Part shown: positions 1 through 6,658 of the stretch, piece by piece
Position numbering within the stretch: the stretch's first letter is position 1
Layout: each line of letters begins with the position of its first letter
NCBI GenBank assembly: GCA_024680445.1
Contig: JAILCJ010000135.1
Span: 1 to 13,861 of the forward strand
Length of the DNA: 13,861 nucleotides
Reading direction: 5' to 3'
Source: Campylobacter sp.
Lineage (GTDB): Bacteria > Campylobacterota > Campylobacteria > Campylobacterales > Campylobacteraceae
Translations under genes and position numbers: made by a program
The notes under the pieces: model-generated
Told to the model about the DNA's origin: nothing
The model's input: the letters and a program-made list of their open reading frames with translations, nothing else
The model's database searches: none

Positions 1-150
1 AAATTTGATAAAGCAAATTTGATAAATTTTAAAACTAAATTTGATAAAGCAAATTTGATAAATTTTAAAACTAAATTTGATAAAAGTAAAAATCAAATTT
101 GATGAATTTTAAAAGCAAATTTGATAAATTCTAAAAGCAAATTTGATAAA
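1..150. repeat. AAATTTGATAAA direct-repeat array
   Basis: Eight copies of the 12-mer AAATTTGATAAA begin at 1, 15, 37, 51, 73, 95, 117 and 139. Seven are exact, and the copy at 95 has one A-to-G change. Start-to-start spacings are 14, 22, 14, 22, 22, 22 and 22 bp. Bases 1-36 and 37-72 are a perfect 36-bp tandem duplication; after it the array continues as 22-bp units with drifting linkers. It lies just beyond the lpxD terminator and runs off the left edge, so its full length and the gene on its far side are unknown. No function can be assigned from sequence. Confidence 0.9.
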
Positions 151-151
151 C

Positions 152-183
152 TAAAAAGCCCAAAACGCAAAGCGATTCAGGCT
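152..183 (-). terminator. Intrinsic terminator of the ilvI-ilvH-lpxD operon
   Basis: Read on the minus strand, bases 183-172 pair with 168-157 through a TTT loop. The twelve positions give nine Watson-Crick pairs, two G-U pairs and one T-T mismatch, and five T residues follow (156-152). The hairpin begins about 6 nt past the lpxD stop codon. There is no T-run on the plus-strand side, so it should act only on minus-strand transcripts. Confidence 0.75.
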
Positions 184-188
184 GGAAT

Positions 189-1139
189 TTAGGATTTTTT
201 AGCTAAACGCATAAGTTTAGCTTGGATTTTTAAATGTTCGCCAAGTTCGTTTATAGGGTGTCCGGCGTATTTTTTGCCGCCAGCTAAGCTTTTGCTGACC
301 CCTGCTCTTGCGGCAACTTGTGCGAAGTCGCCTATGCTAAGGTGTCCGCCGCTGCCTGCTTGTCCGCCCATTACGACATTGCGTCCAAGTTTTGTCGAAC
401 CAGCTAAGCCGACTTGCGAAACGATGATAGAAGCGTAACCGACTTCGCAATTATGTCCGATTTGAACGAGATTATCGATTTTGGCGTATTTTTTGACTAT
501 CGTGCTTTCAAAAACGCCTCTGTCTATGGTCGTGCAAGCACCGATTTCAACGAAGTCTTCAAGCACAACATTGCCATTATGATAGATCTTAACATGCTCG
601 CCAGTGGCTGTGTGAGCGTAACCAAAGCCGTCCGAACCTATAACACAATTTGCGTTTAGATGGCACTCGTCGCCGATGAGCGAATCGTTGTAAATAACGA
701 CATTTGGGTGGATTATACAATTTTTGCCTATGCTGACATTATCGCCTAAAAACGCCCCTGCCATGATTATGGTGTTTTCGCCGACTTTGACATTTGAGCC
801 GATATAAACATTTGGCATAATTTTTGCACTTTGGGCTATTTGGCTTGGTTTTGGCTCATTAAAAAGCGGTTTTGCAAAATCCTTGCTAAGTATGGCAAAA
901 GCAAGGTGAGGATTGTCACAAACTACCGCAACTGCCGTATCTGGCACCAAATTTAAAGCGTCTTTATTAACAAGTATAGCACTCGCCTTACACTCGCTTA
1001 TAAATTTGGCATTTTTTGGACTATCGCAATAACTCAACTCACCGCTTTTAGCGTTTTTGAGCGAATTTAGAGCCGAAATTTCAAGGTCGGCTCCGCTAAA
1101 ATTTGCTGCAATTTTTTTAGCTATCTCACTTAATTTCAT
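189..1139 (-). CDS. lpxD: UDP-3-O-(3-hydroxyacyl)glucosamine N-acyltransferase LpxD
   Basis: The product is 316 residues, close to the usual LpxD length. LpxD transfers a 3-hydroxyacyl chain from acyl carrier protein to the 2-amino group of the UDP-sugar precursor, the third step of lipid A synthesis, in the cytoplasm. Residues 1-98 fit the N-terminal uridine-binding domain. Residues 100-280 are imperfect hexapeptide repeats forming a left-handed beta helix. IGSDGFGYA (168-176) and IGHNCEVG (227-234) match LpxD signatures, and His229 aligns with the catalytic histidine. A helical C-terminal tail follows, as in trimeric LpxD. The ATG lies 1 nt after the ilvH stop, so it is the last gene of the ilv operon. 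The ribosome binding site is weak, suggesting coupling to ilvH. In Campylobacter some acyl chains are amide-linked to a diamino sugar, so the exact acceptor is inferred from the family. Confidence 0.95.
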   Translation of the reverse strand: MKLSEIAKKIAANFSGADLEISALNSLKNAKSGELSYCDSPKNAKFISECKASAILVNKDALNLVPDTAVAVVCDNPHLAFAILSKDFAKPLFNEPKPSQIAQSAKIMPNVYIGSNVKVGENTIIMAGAFLGDNVSIGKNCIIHPNVVIYNDSLIGDECHLNANCVIGSDGFGYAHTATGEHVKIYHNGNVVLEDFVEIGACTTIDRGVFESTIVKKYAKIDNLVQIGHNCEVGYASIIVSQVGLAGSTKLGRNVVMGGQAGSGGHLSIGDFAQVAARAGVSKSLAGGKKYAGHPINELGEHLKIQAKLMRLAKKS

Positions 1140-1140
1140 C

Positions 1141-1611
1141 TTACATATCCATTACGACAGAACCGCCACGGACGATTTCGACTGGATTAAATTTAGCCAT
1201 AGCTTTTAAGAAATTGCCTATCCTATCGCTATCATCACAAGCCATAACCACTATATAAGTTTCGTTTGAATTCGCAACTATGCCGTTATAACCTTTGAGT
1301 ATAGCATCAAGTCCAGAAAAGTTTTCACCAAGTGGAATTTTTAATAAAACCATTTCTTTTTCTACAAAATTTCCAGTTTCAGTAACTTTATAAACTGGGA
1401 TAAGTTTGTGAAGCTGTTTAACGATTTGCTCCAAAATTCTCTCATCCCCGCTCGTAATGATACTAACGCGTGAAAATTTGCTATCTGGTATAGGTGCGAC
1501 AGTCAAGGTGTCTATGTTATATCCCCTACCAGCAAAAAGCCCTGAAATACGTGATAAAACGCCGTGTTCATTAAGCACGACTACCGAAATTATTCTTTTT
1601 GAATTCATCAT
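1141..1611 (-). CDS. ilvH: Acetolactate synthase small (regulatory) subunit IlvH
   Basis: The product is 156 residues, the usual size. It is the regulatory partner of IlvI: it raises activity of the catalytic subunit and, in the family, confers feedback inhibition by valine. An N-terminal ACT domain spans about residues 6-80 and contains the typical segment NEHGVLSRISGLFAGRGYNI. A second ACT-like half runs to the C-terminus. Two consecutive ATG codons (1609-1611 and 1606-1608) are possible starts. An AGGA sits 4 nt before the first and 7 nt before the second, so the second is equally likely. Using the first gives a 4-nt ATGA overlap with the ilvI stop, indicating translational coupling. Confidence 0.95.
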   Translation of the reverse strand: MMNSKRIISVVVLNEHGVLSRISGLFAGRGYNIDTLTVAPIPDSKFSRVSIITSGDERILEQIVKQLHKLIPVYKVTETGNFVEKEMVLLKIPLGENFSGLDAILKGYNGIVANSNETYIVVMACDDSDRIGNFLKAMAKFNPVEIVRGGSVVMDM

Positions 1612-3299
1612 TTTTCCTTGCTTTTTAGTATCATGTTATAAACCGCTGCACCAGCTGGAACCATAGGCAAAACATCTTCAAAACGATCAACTTTAACTTC
1701 TATCATAGCCGTTTTTTTGCTTTTTATAGCCGCTTTTAATGCCTTTTTAAATTCGTCTTTGTTTGTACAAACATAACCTACGCCACCGAAACTTTCAGCG
1801 ATTTTTGCAAAATTTGGTTGTTTGCTAAGATCGGTTGATGAGTATCTTTGCTCATAGAAAAATGTTTGCCATTGTCTAACCATGCCCAAAAAATTGTTGT
1901 TTAACAAGATATTTATAACTGGCAACTCACTTTCAAAACTAGTCATAAGTTCTTGGATATTCATAAGAATCGAGCCATCGCCCGTAAAATTTACGACCAC
2001 TTTATCAGGTTGTGCCGCCTTTGCACCGATAGCTGCTGGCAAACCATAACCCATGGTGCCAAGTCCGCCACTTGTTACTAGCTGTCTTGGTCTGTTAAAT
2101 GGATAAAACTGTGCAACCCACATTTGATGCTGTCCAACATCGGTTGATACGATAGCGTCTTTGCCAACTATCTTTGCGGTTTCTTCAACGACCCATTGCG
2201 GTTTTATAACTTCATCGCTATCGTTGTAGCCGAGTGGATTTAGCATATTGTATCTTTGTAAAATTTCACGCCATTGACTAAATTGCTCTGGCTTGACGCT
2301 AACTTTTGCATTTAACTCTTCAAGCACATTTTTCAAGTCCCCAACGATAGGGAAATGTGCGTCAACTATCTTAGAAATCGAACTCGGATCTATATCAACA
2401 TGTATGATTTTGGCATTTTTAGCAAATTCGCTTACCTTGCCCGTAACCCTGTCATCAAATCTTGCTCCAAGAGCGATTAGCAAATCGCACTCGCTTATAG
2501 CCATATTTGCTGCATATGAACCGTGCATACCAACCATGCCAAGATTTAGCTTATCGGCACTATCTAAAACGCCAAGAGCCATTAAGGTTTCAACGGCTGG
2601 AATTCCTGTTTTTTTAGCAAAAGTCCTGATTAAATCGCTCGCATTTGAAGCTATCGCACCACCACCTAAATACATAAGCGGTCTAGACGATGTCATTATG
2701 GCTTCGGCAGCTTTTTTTATCTGTTTTGCATTGCCTTTATAATTTGGCTTATAGCTCGGTATAGAAATTTCTTTTGGATACTCAAACAAGCCGATTTTTG
2801 ATGAAATATCTTTTGGTATATCTATATGAACTGGCCCCGGACGTCCACTTCTTGCTATATAAAAAGCTTCTTTTAAGATCCGTGGTAGCTCGTCTATATT
2901 ATTTACTAAAAAATTGTGTTTAACACATGGGCGAGAGATACCAACGGCGTCTATTTCTTGAAAAGCGTCTGTACCTATCATAAAAGTTGGCACCTGACCG
3001 CTTATCAGCACTATCGGTATGCTATCGCAATACGCAGTAGCAAGACCAGTGATAGCATTTGTAAAACCCGGCCCACTTGTAACAAGTGCGACGCCGACTT
3101 TACCACTCACACGTGCATAAGCGTCCGCTGCTATGGTTGCAGCTTGCTCGTGTCTAACCAAAATATGTTTGAAATATTTTTGCTTGTAAGTTGCGTCATA
3201 GATATTTAGTGCCGCACCGCCTGGATAGCCAAATACAACCTCCACGCCTTCTTCGTGAAGTGCTTGCATTATCATATCGGAGCCATTTAACTCTTTCAT
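1608..3299 (-). CDS. ilvI: Acetolactate synthase large (catalytic) subunit IlvI/IlvB
   Basis: This thiamine diphosphate enzyme joins two pyruvates to 2-acetolactate, or pyruvate and 2-oxobutyrate to 2-aceto-2-hydroxybutyrate, the first common step to valine, leucine and isoleucine. The 563 residues carry the three ThDP-enzyme domains. RHEQAA (49-54) contains the catalytic Glu51. The ThDP/Mg motif begins with GDGS at 440-443 and ends at the NNN of 467-469. LGMVRQWQ follows, as in acetolactate synthases. The chosen start is the ATG at 3299, because AGGAAGG lies 6 nt upstream. A TTG two codons earlier would overlap the ribosome binding site. It is the first gene of the ilvI-ilvH-lpxD operon and has its own promoter. 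No leader peptide or attenuator fits in the roughly 20-nt leader. Confidence 0.96.
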   Translation of the reverse strand: MKELNGSDMIMQALHEEGVEVVFGYPGGAALNIYDATYKQKYFKHILVRHEQAATIAADAYARVSGKVGVALVTSGPGFTNAITGLATAYCDSIPIVLISGQVPTFMIGTDAFQEIDAVGISRPCVKHNFLVNNIDELPRILKEAFYIARSGRPGPVHIDIPKDISSKIGLFEYPKEISIPSYKPNYKGNAKQIKKAAEAIMTSSRPLMYLGGGAIASNASDLIRTFAKKTGIPAVETLMALGVLDSADKLNLGMVGMHGSYAANMAISECDLLIALGARFDDRVTGKVSEFAKNAKIIHVDIDPSSISKIVDAHFPIVGDLKNVLEELNAKVSVKPEQFSQWREILQRYNMLNPLGYNDSDEVIKPQWVVEETAKIVGKDAIVSTDVGQHQMWVAQFYPFNRPRQLVTSGGLGTMGYGLPAAIGAKAAQPDKVVVNFTGDGSILMNIQELMTSFESELPVINILLNNNFLGMVRQWQTFFYEQRYSSTDLSKQPNFAKIAESFGGVGYVCTNKDEFKKALKAAIKSKKTAMIEVKVDRFEDVLPMVPAGAAVYNMILKSKEK

Positions 3300-3305
3300 T
3301 ATCAA

Positions 3306-3312
3306 CCTTCCT
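3306..3312 (-). promoter_or_regulatory. Ribosome binding site of ilvI
   Basis: AGGAAGG on the minus strand lies 6 nt before the ATG at 3297-3299. It decides the start in favour of this ATG over the TTG at 3303-3305, which abuts the site. Confidence 0.75.
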
Positions 3313-3327
3313 ATAAATTTAGCTTCG

Positions 3328-3333
3328 ATTATA
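3328..3333 (-). promoter_or_regulatory. -10 element of the ilvI-ilvH-lpxD promoter
   Basis: The minus strand reads gaTATAAT here, an exact fit to the Campylobacter sigma-70 form gnTAnaAT. The upstream stretch is T-rich in runs, which in this group replaces a defined -35 box. Transcription would start near 3320, giving a leader of about 20 nt before the ilvI ATG. Confidence 0.65.
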
Positions 3334-3367
3334 TCTTTAAAAATTTAAAGCCAAATTTAATTTATGC

Positions 3368-3373
3368 TAAAAT
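3368..3373 (+). promoter_or_regulatory. -10 element of the hemW promoter
   Basis: TATGCTAAAAT at 3363-3373 contains an extended -10 (TG, one base, TAAAAT) and fits gnTAnaAT. Transcription would begin near 3380. The element sits back to back with the ilvI promoter, whose -10 is 35 bp to the left. Its TG overlaps an in-frame ATG at 3364, which argues against that ATG as the start of hemW. Confidence 0.55.
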
Positions 3374-3390
3374 ACGAAAAATTAACACTA

Positions 3391-3396
3391 AAAAGG
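3391..3396 (+). promoter_or_regulatory. Ribosome binding site of hemW
   Basis: AAAAGG lies 6 nt before the TTG at 3403. The in-frame ATG at 3364 has no purine-rich site in front of it. This site favours the TTG as the hemW start. Confidence 0.5.
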
Positions 3397-3402
3397 CAAA
3401 AT

Positions 3403-4455
3403 TTGTTACTTTATGTGCATATTGCATTTTGTAAAAGCAAATGTCCTTATTGTGCATTTGGCTCGGTTACTGACAAAAATGAACTCAAAAAAGATTATTT
3501 TAAAGCCTTGATTAAAGATTTTAAAAACGAAGTAAGCATACACAACATCAAAGCAAAAAGCATACAAAGTGTATTTTTTGGTGGTGGGACGCCAAGTGCC
3601 TGTGATGCGGGGCTTTATGAGGATTTATTTTATGAAATTTCGCCCTATCTTGATGATGATTGTGAAATAACAAGCGAGGCAAATCCAAATTCAGCAAGCC
3701 TTGACTGGCTTAAACAAATGCGAAATTTCGGCGTAAATCGCATAAGTTTTGGGGCTCAAAGTTTTGATGAAAAAAAACTAAAATTTTTAGGTCGAATACA
3801 CGGCAAAAAAGAAATTTATGACGCCGTGCAAAACGCTAGAATTTCGGGCTTTGATAATATAAATCTCGATATCATTTATGCTAGCAAATTTGATACAAAA
3901 AAACTACTTATTACAGAGCTAGAAAATTTAGAAATTTTAAAACCAGATCATGTAAGTGCGTATTCGCTCACCTTGGAGCCAAACACCAAATTTTATAACA
4001 AAAATCACTATGTAAAAGATTCGCCCATCCTTGCAAAATTTTTCATAGATCAAATTTGCAAACTCGGTTTGAAACAATACGAAATTTCAAATTTCGGACG
4101 AATTTGCAAACACAACCTTGGCTACTGGCAACGCAAACAATACCTTGGCATAGGGGCGTTTAGCATAGGGTGTATAAACAATGTGCGTTACTACGCCAAA
4201 GAAGATATAAAGCTTTATCTAAAACAAACAACAAAAAAAAGACGAGAGTTTTTAAGCAAAGAGGATTTGCATACAGAAATGCTTTTTTTGGGTGCTAGAA
4301 GTTGCGTTGGAATTCCGCAAAATGAGCTAAATTTGAAAGAATACAAAAATGCCGAAATTTTACGCCAAAATGGCAAACTTCGCCTTGAAAATGGGCGTTA
4401 TATACTCAATAATTTTTTGATTGCGGACGAGATAGTGCTTTTTATAACAAATTAA
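3403..4455 (+). CDS. hemW: Radical SAM haem chaperone HemW
   Basis: This is a radical SAM protein of the HemN/HemW family, often labelled an oxygen-independent coproporphyrinogen III oxidase. With the TTG start it has 350 residues and begins MLLYVHIAFC, as HemW proteins typically do. Cys10, Cys14 and Cys17 form the CxxxCxxC iron-sulfur site. The residue two after Cys17 is Phe, where true HemN has a fourth cysteine, so HemW is the better name. GGGTPS (60-65) is the SAM-binding motif. HNLGYW (237-242) is the HNxxYW motif linked to haem binding. An in-frame ATG at 3364 would add 13 residues, but it has no ribosome binding site and lies inside the likely -10 element. The gene contains two A8 tracts (about 3770 and 4233) but the frame is intact. 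It heads the hemW-tatB-tatC-queA cluster. Confidence 0.9.
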   Translation: MLLYVHIAFCKSKCPYCAFGSVTDKNELKKDYFKALIKDFKNEVSIHNIKAKSIQSVFFGGGTPSACDAGLYEDLFYEISPYLDDDCEITSEANPNSASLDWLKQMRNFGVNRISFGAQSFDEKKLKFLGRIHGKKEIYDAVQNARISGFDNINLDIIYASKFDTKKLLITELENLEILKPDHVSAYSLTLEPNTKFYNKNHYVKDSPILAKFFIDQICKLGLKQYEISNFGRICKHNLGYWQRKQYLGIGAFSIGCINNVRYYAKEDIKLYLKQTTKKRREFLSKEDLHTEMLFLGARSCVGIPQNELNLKEYKNAEILRQNGKLRLENGRYILNNFLIADEIVLFITN

Positions 4456-4467
4456 AGCAAATAAAGC

Positions 4468-4473
4468 TAAAAT
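4468..4473 (+). promoter_or_regulatory. Possible -10 element upstream of tatB
   Basis: gcTAAAAT in the 51-bp hemW-tatB gap fits gnTAnaAT and matches the hemW -10 over eight bases. It would give a start near 4480 and a short leader containing AGGG at 4494-4497, 9 nt before the tatB ATG. It could give tatBC-queA expression independent of hemW. There is no TG-extended context beyond the G, so confidence is low. Confidence 0.35.
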
Positions 4474-4506
4474 GCCTAACTATTTCAAATTTTAGGGTCA
4501 AAAATT

Positions 4507-4890
4507 ATGTTTGGTATGAGTTTTTTTGAAATTTTTGTTATTGCTGTGGTAGCCGTTTTGGTTCTAGGTCCTGACAAATTACCGCAAGCCATGATAAATA
4601 TCGCCAAATTTTTCAAACTTATCAAAAAAAGCGTAAATGACGCAAAAAGTAGCTTTGATCAAGAAATGAAAATAAGCGAACTTAAAGAAGATGCAAAAAA
4701 ATACAAAGAAAACATGACAAAAACCACAGAAAATGTCCGCAAAAAACTTACCTTTGAAGAACTTGACGAACTCAAAAAAAATATCAGTGAAGTAAGCGAT
4801 TCTATAAACAAAGGCGTGCAAAGCATAAAAGATCCAAAAAGTGCCATCAAAAACGCTGTTTTAGGCGATGATGAAAGTAAAGAGGCGTAA
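4507..4890 (+). CDS. tatB: Sec-independent protein translocase subunit TatB
   Basis: TatB is the small membrane component that, with TatC, forms the receptor for twin-arginine signal peptides and carries folded (often cofactor-bound) proteins across the inner membrane. The 127-residue product has one N-terminal transmembrane helix (about 3-20) with the conserved Glu8 and the Gly21-Pro22 hinge. A long amphipathic and charged helix follows, rich in Lys and Glu. The length and the position directly before tatC favour TatB over TatA. No tatA is in the window. The stop codon directly abuts the tatC ATG. Confidence 0.92.
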   Translation: MFGMSFFEIFVIAVVAVLVLGPDKLPQAMINIAKFFKLIKKSVNDAKSSFDQEMKISELKEDAKKYKENMTKTTENVRKKLTFEELDELKKNISEVSDSINKGVQSIKDPKSAIKNAVLGDDESKEA

Positions 4891-5643
4891 ATGTTTGAAG
4901 AACTAAAACCGCATTTAGTCGAACTAAGAAAAAGACTTGCCATAAGTGCAGTCTGCGTAATAGTAATGTTTTTCGTGTGTTTTGCCTTTTGGAATCCTAT
5001 ACTTTCATGGATGACAGCACCGTTAAAAGCCTTGTTACCAGAGGGTTCAAACATCATTTTCACCCAAGTTCAAGAACCATTTTTTACAGCCGCAAAAGTT
5101 GCGTTTTTTAGCGGTATCATAGTGTCTTTACCTATCATTTTTTGGCAATTTTGGCTCTTTGTAGCACCCGGACTTTATGAAAATGAAAAAAAATATGTCA
5201 TACCTTTTGTTTTAGCCGCAACGATTATGTTTTTATGCGGTGCGATTTTTTGTTATTATGTCGTTATACCGCTTGGTTTTAGCTTTCTTATAAATTTTGG
5301 AGGCCAACTTTTTACCGCCTTACCAAGCATAGGCGAATATGTCGGCTTTTTCACTAAAATTTTAATAGCCTTTGGCATAGCCTTTGAACTACCGGTTATG
5401 ACTTTTTTCTTTGCAAAAATAGGTCTGATAGACGATAACTCTTTAAAAGGATTTTTCAGATACGCCGTTGTTATCATCTTTATCTTTTCAGCCTTAGTTA
5501 CCCCACCAGATGTTTTAAGTCAGTTTTTAATGGCATTTCCTATGCTTGGACTTTACGGCATTTCTATTTATATAGCAAAAGTAGCCAGTGCTAAAAAGTC
5601 TGACGAAGACGAAAAAACAAACGAAACGAGCGATGATGACTGA
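4891..5643 (+). CDS. tatC: Sec-independent protein translocase subunit TatC
   Basis: TatC is the six-helix inner-membrane core of the twin-arginine translocase and binds the signal peptide. The 250 residues begin with HLVELRKRL (8-16), the usual cytoplasmic N-terminus. FWQFWLFVAPGLYENEKK (84-101) is the diagnostic loop and contains Glu99, which aligns with E. coli Glu103. Glu166 in FGIAFELPV and the TPPD at 204-207 are also conserved. Six hydrophobic segments are visible between about 15 and 230. The C-terminal tail (235-250) is unusually acidic (Asp, Glu, Lys). The ATG follows the tatB stop with no gap, behind an AAAGAGG-type site. The end overlaps the start of queA. Confidence 0.96.
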   Translation: MFEELKPHLVELRKRLAISAVCVIVMFFVCFAFWNPILSWMTAPLKALLPEGSNIIFTQVQEPFFTAAKVAFFSGIIVSLPIIFWQFWLFVAPGLYENEKKYVIPFVLAATIMFLCGAIFCYYVVIPLGFSFLINFGGQLFTALPSIGEYVGFFTKILIAFGIAFELPVMTFFFAKIGLIDDNSLKGFFRYAVVIIFIFSALVTPPDVLSQFLMAFPMLGLYGISIYIAKVASAKKSDEDEKTNETSDDD

Positions 5644-6658
5644 TATAAACGCACTTAGCTCATATGATTATACCCTACCGCAACATCTAATAGCTAGCGC
5701 TCCAACGCAACCAAAAAGCGAAGCAAAATTGCTTGTTTATCAAAGAAAAACAGGTGAAATTTTGCACTTAAAATTTAAAGATTTTGTTGATGTTTTGCCA
5801 AAAGATACGGCTTTGATTTTTAATGATACCAAGGTTATAAAAGCCAGAATTTACGGGCATAAACAAAGTGGTGGAGCCATAGAGCTACTCATAAACCAAC
5901 CACTTGGCGAAAACAAATTTAGCTCTTATATCAAGGGCAAAGTAAATATTAATTCTGTGCTAAATTTTGATAATAATATCAGTGCAAAGCTTTTAAATAT
6001 CGAAGATGACGGACTTAGGATAGTAGAATTTTTTAAAAATAATGAAAAAATTTTAGCCAACGAACTTTTTAGCGAATTAGAAAACATAGGCCATGTTCCG
6101 CTCCCACCTTACATAAAACGCGAAGATACACCGCAAGATACGCAATGGTATCAAAGCGTCTTTGCTAAAAATAGCGGTGCCGTCGCCGCTCCGACTGCTA
6201 GTTTGCATTTTGACGAAGAAATGATGAAGGCGATAAAGGCGAAATTTAAAACCGCTTTTATAACCTTGCATGTTGGTGCTGGGACTTTTAAAGGTGTAGA
6301 GTGCGAAGATATAAATAAACACAAAATGCATAGCGAATTTTACTCTGTCTCAAAAGAGGCAAAAGAGCTTATAAACTCGTCTGCTCCGCTTCTTGGCGTT
6401 GGCACAACAAGCACTAGATGTATCGAATACTTCGTGCGAACTGGCAAAGAAAGCGGTTTTTGTGATTTGTTTTTAAACCTCAACAACAAAGCAAAAAGAC
6501 AAAACTTTTTGCTTACGAATTTTCACTTGCCAAAATCAACGCTAATCATGCTAGTTACGAGCTTTATAGGACTTGAAGAAACGAAAAGAATTTATCAAAT
6601 AGCCATAGAAAATAACTATAAATTTTACTCTTATGGCGATGGGATGCTTATATTATGA
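5636..6658 (+). CDS. queA: S-adenosylmethionine:tRNA ribosyltransferase-isomerase QueA
   Basis: QueA moves and isomerises the ribosyl group of SAM onto 7-aminomethyl-7-deazaguanine in tRNA, producing epoxyqueuosine at the wobble position of GUN anticodons. The 340-residue product is the normal length. Family motifs in order are SSYDYTLPQHLIA, LIFNDTKVIKARIYG, GHVPLPPYIKRED, KNSGAVAAPTASLHF, LHVGAGTFKGVE, GTTSTRCIE, NFHLPKSTLIMLVTSF and FYSYGDGML. Two adjacent ATG codons (5633 and 5636) are possible. I chose 5636, which leaves 5 nt after a weak GAG site. Either overlaps the end of tatC (by 8 or 11 nt), so translation is probably coupled. An earlier in-frame GTG at 5588 would add residues not found in the family. 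Confidence 0.95.
   Translation: MTDINALSSYDYTLPQHLIASAPTQPKSEAKLLVYQRKTGEILHLKFKDFVDVLPKDTALIFNDTKVIKARIYGHKQSGGAIELLINQPLGENKFSSYIKGKVNINSVLNFDNNISAKLLNIEDDGLRIVEFFKNNEKILANELFSELENIGHVPLPPYIKREDTPQDTQWYQSVFAKNSGAVAAPTASLHFDEEMMKAIKAKFKTAFITLHVGAGTFKGVECEDINKHKMHSEFYSVSKEAKELINSSAPLLGVGTTSTRCIEYFVRTGKESGFCDLFLNLNNKAKRQNFLLTNFHLPKSTLIMLVTSFIGLEETKRIYQIAIENNYKFYSYGDGMLIL

Noticed and set aside
1..102. Open frame with a repeated 12-residue unit (KFDKANLINFKT twice) entering from the left edge
   Set aside because: The 36-bp duplication keeps frame by length, but codons are pure repeat, no start or upstream protein is visible, and the frame stops at 100-102. It could be a protein tail only if sequence to the left supports it.
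1..150. Repeat array as a CRISPR
   Set aside because: Units are 12-22 bp, linkers are AT-rich variants of one another, and there are no unique spacers or cas genes.
2293..2742. Plus-strand open frame of 149 codons inside ilvI
   Set aside because: It is the antisense shadow of a well-conserved enzyme gene.
4233..4240. A8 tract in hemW (and another near 3770) as a phase-variation switch
   Set aside because: Campylobacter switches are usually G/C runs. A8 tracts are common in this composition and both frames are intact.
4659..5063. Minus-strand open frame across the tatB/tatC junction
   Set aside because: It is antisense to two clear genes, with low-complexity composition and no promoter or ribosome binding site.
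5588..5635. Extended queA start at GTG 5588
   Set aside because: The added residues lie wholly within the tatC tail, have no family counterpart and no suitable ribosome binding site.
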